DNA of 46,510 nucleotides from Flavobacteriales bacterium (GTDB lineage Bacteria; Bacteroidota; Bacteroidia; Flavobacteriales_D; Sanyastnellaceae): NCBI GenBank assembly GCA_947464415.1, contig CANHWU010000002.1, positions 1 to 46,510 of the forward strand, read 5' to 3'. Shown piece by piece: positions 18,880 to 27,522 of this stretch (position 1 is its first letter; each line of letters starts with the position of its first letter). The notes under the pieces were generated by a model. It saw only the letters and a program-made list of their open reading frames with translations, ran no database searches and was not told where the DNA came from. The position numbers and the translations under genes were made by a program.

Positions 18880-19194
18880 TTTAGCAAATGCAGCGTTGAT
18901 TTCTTCTGCCAATGTTGCGGGTCCACCGTGGTGTTCAAAAACCAGACTAGCGGGAAACTTCTCTTCTTTCCATTTCAGCATTTCAGAAAAATCATTAGGA
19001 TTGACTGCTCCTGTGAACACGAGCATATCAAGGTAGGTGTGCTTGTATTCTTCTGTGGCCTTTTCCACCTCATCAAAGCCAACTACTTGGTATCCTTCTT
19101 TGCTGAGGATATTTTGTAAATTGTCCACCATGTATTGATGTTTACCTAAAATGAGAATGTGCTTGCTATTTCCTTCTTCCATATGATTATTCAA
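18868..19194 (-). CDS. Small receiver-like (pseudo-receiver?) protein
   Basis: KHILILGKHQYMVDNLQNILSKEGYQVVGFDEVEKATEEY...LDMLVFTGAV resembles a response-regulator receiver fold without the usual Asp residues. Confidence 0.55.
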   Translation of the reverse strand: MNNHMEEGNSKHILILGKHQYMVDNLQNILSKEGYQVVGFDEVEKATEEYKHTYLDMLVFTGAVNPNDFSEMLKWKEEKFPASLVFEHHGGPATLAEEINAAFAKSGK

Positions 19195-19201
19195 AGCGGT
19201 G

Positions 19202-19209
19202 CAAAACTA
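19202..19209 (-). promoter_or_regulatory. Candidate -7 box TAGTTTTG for the receiver-like gene
   Basis: Minus-strand TAGTTTTG (TAnnTTTG) 7 nt upstream of the ATG at 19194; no correctly spaced TTG. Confidence 0.35.
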
Positions 19210-19226
19210 CGCTGAATAAAGAGTAG

Positions 19227-19261
19227 ATTTACACTGTTTTTGTCAACTATGCGGTGTAAAT
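19227..19261. repeat. Inverted repeat ATTTACACTG-N15-CGGTGTAAAT overlapping the annotated UbiA start
   Basis: Read directly: ATTTACAC/GTGTAAAT arms perfect over 8 bp, 9/10 when extended. Confidence 0.6.
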
Positions 19262-20132
19262 GTTGAAAACAATGGCAATTGTTCGACCTATCAATTTGAT
19301 AATCATATTATTGACCATGATAGTGGTTCAATCAAATATTTATGCACATGCCGGTCAAGAGACGCGATTGGGATTCCAATGGTGGTTGAAGCTGTTGATA
19401 ATGCTGATTTTGGCCGCATCTGGAAATGTTATCAATGATATTTGGGATCAAAAAGTAGATGCCATTAATAAAGGGTCAAAGCAACTGATCGGAAGAGTCA
19501 TCACTCCTTTACAAGCCAAGCGGTTATATGGGATACTGATTTTTTTTCTTTTCATATTGTCCTTCCAAATTTATTTAGTCACTCAAAAGGCAGTGTTGAT
19601 CTACGTTCCACTTGCAATGGCCGTGGGATTGTACATCTATACGCCTGTATTGAAAAGATTCACATGGGTAGGGAATATTTGGGTATCCGCTTGCATTGGT
19701 TTTGTTCCTCTATGGGTGACGATGGGTAAATGGAATTGGACTTTTCATTCCGACATTTTCATAAGGATATTTTTTCTGGCGCTCATGGCTTTTTTTGTGA
19801 ATTGGATCAGAGAGATTGTGAAAGATATGATGGATGCGGAAGGAGATGAGCAATGTGGATATCAGTCATTGTCCATTGCATATGGTAATCCATTTGCGAT
19901 AAAAGTGGTGCGTTTTTTTCTAAGTGTATTATTCCTGTTGATTGGGGTTTATACTTTCTGGAGTGAGCAACGGAATGGGGGGGGCTATGTAGCCATTGTG
20001 TTGTTATGGATTCCTTGTGGGATGTTGCTATGGAAGACTGCAAAATCTTGGTCTACAACTACCCCCAAAAAAGTGTCCTTTTTTCTTAAGACTTGGATGC
20101 TATTGGCGTTGATTCAGTTTTATTTTTCTTAA
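19260..20132 (+). CDS. UbiA-family prenyltransferase (geranylgeranylglycerol-phosphate geranylgeranyltransferase-like)
   Basis: IVRPINLIIILLT; GNVINDIWDQKVDAINKGSKQLIGRVI (NDxxDxxxDxxN); REIVKDMMDAEGDEQCGYQSL. ATG at 19272 is an alternative start. Confidence 0.87.
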   Translation: MLKTMAIVRPINLIIILLTMIVVQSNIYAHAGQETRLGFQWWLKLLIMLILAASGNVINDIWDQKVDAINKGSKQLIGRVITPLQAKRLYGILIFFLFILSFQIYLVTQKAVLIYVPLAMAVGLYIYTPVLKRFTWVGNIWVSACIGFVPLWVTMGKWNWTFHSDIFIRIFFLALMAFFVNWIREIVKDMMDAEGDEQCGYQSLSIAYGNPFAIKVVRFFLSVLFLLIGVYTFWSEQRNGGGYVAIVLLWIPCGMLLWKTAKSWSTTTPKKVSFFLKTWMLLALIQFYFS

Positions 20133-20710
20133 ATCAATTTCAATATTTCGTGAACCTTGTGGGTGGGAAATCCCATGACATTGTAATAGGAACCTTCCAG
20201 TTTTTCTATTCCAATATAACCGATGTAGTCTTGCACTCCATAACTTCCTGCCTTATCGAGAGGTGAGTAGTGTTGAATGTAGTATTCAATTTCTGCGACC
20301 TCTAATCTTTTGAAATGCACTTTTGTTTCATCAATAATCCTCCATTGTCGCTCTCCATTTTGAATGAACACAGCAGTAAAAACCTGATGGGTTTGACCGC
20401 TCAATGCGGATAGCATATTGAAAGCTTCTTCTGGATTTCTCGGTTTATTGAGTGCCATTTCTCCAAACCAAACGATGGTATCGGCTGTGATCAGAACAGT
20501 TTTATGGTTCACCAAGTGTTGAAAATATGCTCCCTTTACTTGAGCTAAATATTCGGGAATAGCAGGACCCAGAAGCTCCTCGGGGAAATGTTCATCTAAA
20601 TCTGCACTGCAGGTTTCAAACTCTATTCCCATGCCTTTGAGCAGTTCGATTCTTCGGGGTGATTGTGAGGCGAGAATCACCTTTTTATCTCTTAAATTAT
20701 TCCAAATCAT
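20129..20710 (-). CDS. maf: Maf family nucleotide pyrophosphatase
   Basis: VILASQSPRRIELLKGMGIEFE; LITADTIVWFGEMALNKPRNPEEAFNMLSALSGQTHQVFTAV; YDKAGSYGVQDYIG-type motif. Confidence 0.93.
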   Translation of the reverse strand: MIWNNLRDKKVILASQSPRRIELLKGMGIEFETCSADLDEHFPEELLGPAIPEYLAQVKGAYFQHLVNHKTVLITADTIVWFGEMALNKPRNPEEAFNMLSALSGQTHQVFTAVFIQNGERQWRIIDETKVHFKRLEVAEIEYYIQHYSPLDKAGSYGVQDYIGYIGIEKLEGSYYNVMGFPTHKVHEILKLI

Positions 20711-20734
20711 GCGCTAATGTATGCGCATAGACAT

Positions 20735-20742
20735 TACCTTTG
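20735..20742 (+). promoter_or_regulatory. Candidate -7 box TACCTTTG immediately upstream of guaA
   Basis: TACCTTTG matches TAnnTTTG and ends 3 nt before the ATG at 20746; no clear -33 TTG. Confidence 0.45.
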
Positions 20743-20745
20743 TGC

Positions 20746-22278
20746 ATGCATCAGCAAATTTTAATTTTGGACTTTGGATCTCAGGTAACGCAGCTGATAG
20801 CGCGTCGTTTAAGAGAGCTTAATGTATACTGTGAGATTCATCCTTGGAATAAAGTACCTTCCGATTTAAGTGCTGTCAAAGGAGTTATATTATCAGGTAG
20901 TCCATTCTCCGTCCATCAAGAAAATGCTCCTCTGCCCGATTTATCCGAGTTATACGCTCAATACCCAGTTTTGGGTATTTGCTATGGAGCGCAGTTGATG
21001 GCGATTCATAATGGAGGAAAAGTAATGCGATCCACCCATCGTGAATACGGTAGAGCTTTTTTGCAAGAAGTTTCCTCTCATCATCCACTTATGAAAGGCA
21101 TTGCTCAGCAAAGCCAGGTATGGATGTCGCATGGCGATACCATTGAAAGTGCCGGAGAGGAAGTGGAGATCATTTGTAGTACAGATCAAGTAAGCTTTGC
21201 TGGCTATCATTTCAAAGGTACCCAAAGAATGGGAGTGCAATTTCATCCAGAGGTGTATCATTCATTGGATGGAAAACAGCTATTGTCCAATTTTGTAATG
21301 GATATATGCGGTTGTGAAGGCGATTGGACGCCGGGAGTGTTTGTGGATGAGACGGTGGCCATGCTGAAGCAGACCATTGGAGATCAACAAGTGATCATGG
21401 GCTTGAGTGGAGGTGTAGATTCTACTGTGGCAGCGGTGCTTTTACACAAGGCCATTGGTGACCGATTGCATTGTATTTTCGTAGACAACGGATTGCTAAG
21501 GAAGGATGAGTTTGCCAACGTCATGAAAGATTATGAGGACATGGGGTTGAATGTGAAAGGAGTAAATGCCAGTGATGTATTCTACTCAGCCCTCAAAGGA
21601 TTGACTGATCCTGAGGCAAAAAGAAAGGCGATTGGGAAAACATTCATAGATGTATTTGATTCAGAATCCAAGAAAGTGTTAGGTGCCACTTGGTTAGGAC
21701 AAGGTACTATTTATCCGGATGTCATTGAGAGTGTCAGTGTAGGAGGAGGACCTTCTCAGACCATCAAAAGTCATCACAATGTAGGTGGCTTGCCGGATTA
21801 CATGAAATTAAAAGTGGTAGAGCCTTTGCGTTCTTTGTTCAAAGATGAAGTGCGTCGAGTGGGGGCGAGTTTGGGAATTAAAGAACAATTGTTGGGAAGG
21901 CATCCTTTTCCTGGTCCTGGATTGGGAATACGGATTTTGGGTGAGGTGACTCAAGAGAAAGTAGCGCTGCTGCAAAATGCGGATGCAATTTTCATTCAGT
22001 TGTTAAAGGATCAAAACCTGTATGATAGTGTTTGGCAAGCAGGTACCATCTTACTTCCCGTGCAGAGTGTGGGAGTGATGGGAGATGAAAGAACTTACGA
22101 ACAAGCTGTGGCTTTGAGAGCGGTTACAAGCACAGATGGAATGACAGCGGATTGGGCGGAGTTGCCCTTTGCTTTTTTATCCAAGGTGAGCAATGATATC
22201 ATCAATCAAGTAAGAGGGATCAATCGTGTGGTCTACGACATTAGCTCTAAACCACCGGCTACCATCGAATGGGAATAA
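20746..22278 (+). CDS. guaA: GMP synthase (glutamine-hydrolysing)
   Basis: [64 protein letters not shown]-terminal [19 protein letters not shown]. The track's TTG at 20740 is less plausible than this ATG. Confidence 0.97.
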   Translation: MHQQILILDFGSQVTQLIARRLRELNVYCEIHPWNKVPSDLSAVKGVILSGSPFSVHQENAPLPDLSELYAQYPVLGICYGAQLMAIHNGGKVMRSTHREYGRAFLQEVSSHHPLMKGIAQQSQVWMSHGDTIESAGEEVEIICSTDQVSFAGYHFKGTQRMGVQFHPEVYHSLDGKQLLSNFVMDICGCEGDWTPGVFVDETVAMLKQTIGDQQVIMGLSGGVDSTVAAVLLHKAIGDRLHCIFVDNGLLRKDEFANVMKDYEDMGLNVKGVNASDVFYSALKGLTDPEAKRKAIGKTFIDVFDSESKKVLGATWLGQGTIYPDVIESVSVGGGPSQTIKSHHNVGGLPDYMKLKVVEPLRSLFKDEVRRVGASLGIKEQLLGRHPFPGPGLGIRILGEVTQEKVALLQNADAIFIQLLKDQNLYDSVWQAGTILLPVQSVGVMGDERTYEQAVALRAVTSTDGMTADWAELPFAFLSKVSNDIINQVRGINRVVYDISSKPPATIEWE

Positions 22279-23843
22279 TGTCAAAAATGCATAAATACTT
22301 TTTTATTTGTCTTGTCTTTTGGTTGTTTTTAAAAACAACAACTGCGCAGATTACCGCTCCAATTCAAAAAATCAATGGGGTGGATTATTATATGCATAAA
22401 GTGGAAAAAGGTCAAACGCTTTATGGCATTGCAAAACAATACACCATTGGGGTGAAGCAAATTCAGTTGGATAATCAGTTGAATGAGTCAGGAATTTCTG
22501 AAGGACAGATTTTAAAAATCAAAAAGGAAAGTGTGTTGGCGATGAGTAATCCTACTCAGCAATTGGTGGTTCCCGATAGGAATCACCCCATATCCCCGGC
22601 TAATCAGGATCACCATTTAGTGGTAGCGGGTGAGACATTCTATTCGATTTCTAAAAAGTATCAAATTTCTGTAGAGGAGTTAATGGCAATGAATCCTGCA
22701 CTACAAACGGGATTGCATCCAGGGGATTTGTTATTGATCAACAGAAACGTCTCTGAATCAATACCTTCCAAAAAAATGGGGAAAGACGATTCATTGCATG
22801 TCGTTTTGATGTTGCCTTTTTTTGCAAGTGTGGAGGACTCTCTGATCACTCCTCGTCAAAAAGTAATCCGACAAACAGCTTTGCAAATTTACAGAGGGAT
22901 GTTGCTTTGTACCGATACCTTGGAAAGGATGGGCGTCAAAGTATCGGTTCGAGTCATAGATTTTGAGAACAATGTTGAGAGATTGAAATCGCTGATAGCA
23001 GTGGGCGCTCTGGAAAATGCGGATGTTGTAATGGGTCCACTGTTCAAAGAGTCTATTGAAATAGTGGCCGATTGGGCTGAAAAGAATGACAGTTGGGTGG
23101 TTTGTCCTGTGCCGATTTCTAACAAAGTTTTAATGAATAATCCAAGATTGATTAAGGCTTTTCCCAGTGATGTTTCTTTGTGGGCGTCTACAGCGAAGTA
23201 TGTTCTGCAGCATAAGTCGAATAAAGTTCCTGTGATGATTTACAAGGGAAAGTCAGAGGCAGAAAGGAAGAAGGCTGAGGCGTTTATAACCTCATATCAG
23301 AAATCAGGTGGACAAAACTTAAAGGTTTCGAGTAACATGGACTCTTTATTCAACGCAGTAGCTAGCATGAAAGACTCATGTATTTTGGTGGTCCCTTCCA
23401 ATGCCAATGGAGCATTCGGAAAATTGAATAAAAAGTCGGCCTCCATGTTGAAGAAATGGATCTTTGGTGTTTCAGAATGGCAGGATGAAGTGATGCAGAT
23501 TGAAGATATTGAAGATCGATCTACTTCTCAATTGGAGTTTTATTATCCTCGAGCATTTGATTACGAAAGGATGGATGACCCTCTTTTAGATGAATGGATA
23601 AAGCAATACCACCGTGAGTATTTCTCACAACCCAACGAATACAGTACTTGCGGTTATGATATTTTGTTGGCTTTGTGCACCTATGCTGAACAAAGAGCAT
23701 TGAATTTTTCGCAGTATCCACTTTATTTTAAGGGTATTTCGTCCAATGCAGATTGGCTGCAGGTAGGCAAAGAGAACGGATTTGAGAATGTAGGATTGGT
23801 GATTTTAAAGTCGGATGCGGGAGTGGTTGAGAGAGTAAAGTAA
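22278..23843 (+). CDS. LysM (two copies) plus PBP1-like domain protein
   Basis: HKVEKGQTLYGIAKQYTIGVKQIQLDN and HLVVAGETFYSISKKYQISVEELMAMNP (LysM), then a periplasmic-binding-like region. Start overlaps the guaA stop (TAATG). Confidence 0.85.
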   Translation: MSKMHKYFFICLVFWLFLKTTTAQITAPIQKINGVDYYMHKVEKGQTLYGIAKQYTIGVKQIQLDNQLNESGISEGQILKIKKESVLAMSNPTQQLVVPDRNHPISPANQDHHLVVAGETFYSISKKYQISVEELMAMNPALQTGLHPGDLLLINRNVSESIPSKKMGKDDSLHVVLMLPFFASVEDSLITPRQKVIRQTALQIYRGMLLCTDTLERMGVKVSVRVIDFENNVERLKSLIAVGALENADVVMGPLFKESIEIVADWAEKNDSWVVCPVPISNKVLMNNPRLIKAFPSDVSLWASTAKYVLQHKSNKVPVMIYKGKSEAERKKAEAFITSYQKSGGQNLKVSSNMDSLFNAVASMKDSCILVVPSNANGAFGKLNKKSASMLKKWIFGVSEWQDEVMQIEDIEDRSTSQLEFYYPRAFDYERMDDPLLDEWIKQYHREYFSQPNEYSTCGYDILLALCTYAEQRALNFSQYPLYFKGISSNADWLQVGKENGFENVGLVILKSDAGVVERVK

Positions 23844-23864
23844 TGTTGAGAAAGTAAAGTAATA
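23827..23864 (+). repeat. 19-bp tandem duplication across the LysM-gene stop and hemF start
   Basis: TTGAGAGAGTAAAGTAATG followed directly by TTGAGAAAGTAAAGTAATA; two differences. Confidence 0.85.
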
Positions 23865-24760
23865 TGGATTTTAAAGAGAAGGTAAAGGGGGCTTTTCAAA
23901 TAGCTCAACAGAAAATTTGTAAAGCTTTGGAAGAGGTGGATGGAAAATCCCATTTCTCCGTTGAGGAGTGGAGTCATATTGAAGGAGGGGGAGGAATTAC
24001 AAGAGTAATTCAACGGGGTAATGTATTCGAGAAGGGAGGTGTCAATTTCAGTGCGGTGGAAGGCAAAATGCCTGGATTTATGAAGTCTCAAGTCAATGCA
24101 GATGCTAATTTGTTTTTCGCTACTGGAATATCCATCGTTATTCATCCTGAAAGCCCCATGGTTCCCATTATTCATATGAATGTTCGTTATTTTCAAACGG
24201 ATGCAGGAGATTCCTGGTTTGGTGGTGGCATTGATCTTACTCCCATTTACATTGTAGACGAACAAGCCCAATTTTTTCATGGTGAATTGAAGCGAACATG
24301 TGATCAGTTTGATATTGAGTATTATCCAAGATTTAAAAATTGGGCCGATGATTATTTCTTCAATGAGCACAGAAATGAGACCAGAGGCATAGGTGGAATA
24401 TTCTACGATTACATCAAGCCAAACGAATCAATTTCACAAGAACAATTATTACAATTTTCCATTGCATTGACCGATACTTTTGTGGATGTGTACGTTCCTA
24501 TAGTGCAAGAGAACAGAAATAAGCCCTTTACTCCATCTCACAAAGAGTGGCAGTTGATCAGGCGAGGAAGATATGTGGAATTTAATCTAGTGTATGATAG
24601 GGGGACCAAATTTGGTTTGGAGACCAAAGGCCGAATAGAGTCCATTTTAATGAGTCTACCCGAATTTGCTTCATGGAAGTATCAACATCTTGTGGAAGTG
24701 GGGAGTGATGAAGAATATACACTTTCTAAATTAAAGAAGGGAATAGATTGGTTGAATTAA
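23864..24760 (+). CDS. hemF: Oxygen-dependent coproporphyrinogen III oxidase
   Basis: WSHIEGGGGITRVIQRGNVFEKGGVNFS; DSWFGGGIDLTPIY; RGIGGIFYDYIKP; RGRYVEFNLVYDRGTKFGL. Confidence 0.97.
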   Translation: MDFKEKVKGAFQIAQQKICKALEEVDGKSHFSVEEWSHIEGGGGITRVIQRGNVFEKGGVNFSAVEGKMPGFMKSQVNADANLFFATGISIVIHPESPMVPIIHMNVRYFQTDAGDSWFGGGIDLTPIYIVDEQAQFFHGELKRTCDQFDIEYYPRFKNWADDYFFNEHRNETRGIGGIFYDYIKPNESISQEQLLQFSIALTDTFVDVYVPIVQENRNKPFTPSHKEWQLIRRGRYVEFNLVYDRGTKFGLETKGRIESILMSLPEFASWKYQHLVEVGSDEEYTLSKLKKGIDWLN

Positions 24761-24768
24761 AAGACAAC

Positions 24769-25437
24769 ATGATGAGGCGGGTGATTTTTTTATTTTGGTT
24801 ATCAGTAGGTTATATTGCAAATGCACAATTGACATTTGATTTTCAAGCTTCTCAACCTTTTCTTTTACAGGTGAATAAAAATGATATCAATGTTTATCCA
24901 TGTGAGCGGATCGTATTTGATGTGAGCACATCAGAGTTGAAGTGCATTCTTTCAACGAGATTGTTGGAAGGTGCTCAATTTGAACAAACGATTACTGCTA
25001 AAGCTGGTTTTAAGCAGGAGTTTCAGCTGGGGAAGGATAAGAAGAATAATTGGAAGTGGATGTTGGTGGGGGAGTCTGAAATGAAACTGGATACTGCTTT
25101 GCTCAACGCTATTCCTTCATTGGGAGTCATTTATTCGGGAGAAAGAAGGTGCAATACCCCTATGGAGACCACAGATTTTGAGTTCATGTTGTCGGAATGT
25201 AGGACCATTCATAAAAGTGAAGCCAGATTGAGTTTCATTTTTAATAAAACGCGAGAGGTTTGTTGCTCGGTTCAGCAAATCATGGATATTCTGTCATTGG
25301 TGGAGTTGGAGGATGATAAGTTAGAGGTGTTGACAGAGCTCATCGGTCGGATTTATGATTGGGATGAGCGTCAACGCATAGTGGATTCTTTTTTCACGGA
25401 GCGTGCTCAAAATAAGGTGAGGCAATTGCTTCAATAG
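24769..25437 (+). CDS. DUF4476 domain-containing protein
   Basis: Signal peptide MMRRVIFLFWLSVGYIANAQ; C-terminal FEFMLSECRTIHKSEARLSFIFNKTREVCCSVQQIMDILSLVELEDDKLEVLTELIGRIYD. Confidence 0.65.
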   Translation: MMRRVIFLFWLSVGYIANAQLTFDFQASQPFLLQVNKNDINVYPCERIVFDVSTSELKCILSTRLLEGAQFEQTITAKAGFKQEFQLGKDKKNNWKWMLVGESEMKLDTALLNAIPSLGVIYSGERRCNTPMETTDFEFMLSECRTIHKSEARLSFIFNKTREVCCSVQQIMDILSLVELEDDKLEVLTELIGRIYDWDERQRIVDSFFTERAQNKVRQLLQ

Positions 25438-25448
25438 GAAGTGATTTC

Positions 25449-25483
25449 TTGCTTTTTTTATTCATTTGAGATGACTACATTTG
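25449..25483 (+). promoter_or_regulatory. Candidate promoter TTG-N24-TACATTTG upstream of fructose-bisphosphate aldolase
   Basis: TACATTTG at 25476-25483; TTG at 25449-25451; ATG at 25500. Confidence 0.45.
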
Positions 25484-25499
25484 TCGAAATCAAAAGAGT

Positions 25500-26564
25500 A
25501 TGCGTTTTCAACCAGGAGTATTAACGGGTGATCAAGTCACCGAATTATTAAATGATGCAAAGGAGCGTGGTTATGCCTTACCAGCAGTGAACGTCACGGG
25601 CACCAATAGTATTAATGCAGTTTTAGAAACAGCCAGAGAAGTCAACTCTCCCGTGATTATTCAATTCAGTAATGGGGGTGGTGCGTTTTACGCTGGCAAG
25701 GGATTGAGCAATGGAGAGCAACAATCTTCCATCGCAGGATCTGTGAGCGGTGCTCATCATATTCATATGATGGCGGAAATGTACAAGGTACCGGTAATCA
25801 TTCATACGGATCATTGCGCAAAAAATTTACTTCCGTGGATGGATGGAATGTTGACCCATGGCGAAAGATTTTTTGAAAGAAATGGCAAGTCTTTGTTTTC
25901 CTCACACATGCTTGATTTTTCTGAGGAATCACTTCAGGAGAATATTGAATTGAGTGTCGAGTATTTTCATCGCATGAATAAAATGGGTATTACCTTGGAA
26001 ATAGAATTAGGAGTGACCGGTGGGGAAGAGGATGGTGTGGATAACAGTGATGTGGATAGCAGTAAGTTGTACACACAACCTGAAGAGGTGGCTTATGCTT
26101 ATGAGCACATGAGTAAAGTAAGTCATCGTTTTACCATTGCAGCGGCTTTTGGCAATGTGCATGGTGTTTATAAGCCAGGAAACGTGAAATTGCAGCCAAT
26201 CATTCTGAACAACTCTCAAGTATTTATACAAGAGAAGTTCAATACGGCTTCCAAACCCATCCATTTTGTTTTTCACGGTGGCAGTGGATCCTCGCGTGAA
26301 GAAATCAGAGAAGCCATTTCGTACGGTGCCATAAAAATGAATATTGATACGGATATGCAATGGGCATTTACAGAGGGAATAAGAGATTACATGTCTGGAA
26401 AATCGGCATATTTGCAAAGTCAAATCGGCAATCCAGAGGGGGCTGATAAGCCCAATAAAAAGTACTATGATCCTCGTGTTTGGTTGAGAGAGGGCGAGAA
26501 AACTTTTGTGAGTCGATTGAAGATGGCTTTTGAAGATTTGAATTGTCTCAATAGAAATTTATAA
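25500..26564 (+). CDS. fbaA: Class II fructose-bisphosphate aldolase
   Basis: GYALPAVNVTGTNSINAVLETAREVNSPVIIQFSNGG; VPVIIHTDHCAKNLLPWMDG; FVFHGGSGSSREEIREAISYGAIKMNIDTDMQWA. Confidence 0.96.
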   Translation: MRFQPGVLTGDQVTELLNDAKERGYALPAVNVTGTNSINAVLETAREVNSPVIIQFSNGGGAFYAGKGLSNGEQQSSIAGSVSGAHHIHMMAEMYKVPVIIHTDHCAKNLLPWMDGMLTHGERFFERNGKSLFSSHMLDFSEESLQENIELSVEYFHRMNKMGITLEIELGVTGGEEDGVDNSDVDSSKLYTQPEEVAYAYEHMSKVSHRFTIAAAFGNVHGVYKPGNVKLQPIILNNSQVFIQEKFNTASKPIHFVFHGGSGSSREEIREAISYGAIKMNIDTDMQWAFTEGIRDYMSGKSAYLQSQIGNPEGADKPNKKYYDPRVWLREGEKTFVSRLKMAFEDLNCLNRNL

Positions 26565-26660
26565 CGGGTGAGGTCGATGGAAATGTGAATTTTCAAATTA
26601 CAGGTTTGGGTGGCTTGGGGCTGGAAGGAATTATTATGTAAAAGGAACCAAATTACAGGA

Positions 26661-27074
26661 CTAACTTTTATATTGATTTTCAACGAAAAATTTAAATTGT
26701 CGGAGAATGGCTTGCCATCCATTTTGTTGAAGCTCAATGGGATTTTCGGTCTCTGGATCAAAGGAAACAACGATCTCCGTGCCTTCGGGAATATTACTGA
26801 ATACAACAGTGGCATTGCGACCTCCGAACGTATAGGTAAAGGATTTCATGGGCTGCACGTTGGTGTATACAGCCTCGAAATCAAATCCAAAACTACCATC
26901 TTTGGCTTCCATTCTTGCTAAATACGTTCCGCCGACACGCAAATCATTTTGAGCAGAAGGGCAATGCCATGAAGGATCTGCAAAATTCCATCGCGTTATA
27001 TGTTCTGGCAAGGTGTACGCATTCCAACAAACTTCTAGAGGGGTGGAGGTAATGATTTTTACGGTGATTTGCAT
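26661..27074 (-). CDS. SRPBCC / AHSA1-like (START-fold) protein
   Basis: TSTPLEVCWNAYTLPEHITRWNFADPSWHCPSAQNDLRVGGTYLARMEAKDGSFGFDFEAVY. Confidence 0.87.
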   Translation of the reverse strand: MQITVKIITSTPLEVCWNAYTLPEHITRWNFADPSWHCPSAQNDLRVGGTYLARMEAKDGSFGFDFEAVYTNVQPMKSFTYTFGGRNATVVFSNIPEGTEIVVSFDPETENPIELQQNGWQAILRQFKFFVENQYKS

Positions 27075-27094
27075 TTTAGTTCAATTTTATGGTA

Positions 27095-27102
27095 CAAATA
27101 TA
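27095..27102 (-). promoter_or_regulatory. Candidate -7 box TATATTTG for the AHSA1-like gene
   Basis: Minus-strand TATATTTG 20 nt upstream of the ATG at 27074. Confidence 0.4.
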
Positions 27103-27138
27103 TTGATTGCATAGGAAAGAGGTAAGGTGATTATTGAT

Positions 27139-27519
27139 TCAGCTTTCCCTCTCGCAATAATTTGCTCCTTTGAAAAAGTAATGTCGGTTTCGGGCAATTA
27201 AATCATAGAAAAAGTCACGAAACCATGTAGGCAGCCATAACAAGGGTTGTAGCATTTTCCATAAAGGATGAAGTTCGAAAAGGATCCTGAAAACCGCATT
27301 GGATTTTAAATAAACGTTGTCATGGGTCATGAAAATGATACCATCATAGTTCTTGGGTAATGGTATTTTAAATTGGGAATCATTTTTATTTTTTAAATGC
27401 TGAAGGGGTATGAATTGAAAAACAGAACTCCTTTTTTTGTTTTTAATCCATCGCAATATGCCATTGCATAATCCACAATCTCCATCAAAGAAAATGATTT
27501 TTGAGCTTGCGGCGTCCAT
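27139..27519 (-). CDS. DCC-family (DUF393) thiol-disulfide oxidoreductase-like protein
   Basis: KIIFFDGDCGLCNGILRWIKNKKR. Confidence 0.9.
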   Translation of the reverse strand: MDAASSKIIFFDGDCGLCNGILRWIKNKKRSSVFQFIPLQHLKNKNDSQFKIPLPKNYDGIIFMTHDNVYLKSNAVFRILFELHPLWKMLQPLLWLPTWFRDFFYDLIARNRHYFFKGANYCERES

Positions 27520-27522
27520 GGT

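Noticed and set aside
20740-20742. TTG start for guaA
   Set aside because: ATG at 20746 gives the expected GuaA N-terminus, and the TTG lies inside the -7-like box.
23723-24370. 215-aa minus-strand ORF
   Set aside because: Lies antisense to hemF and the LysM gene end; composition looks like a shadow ORF.
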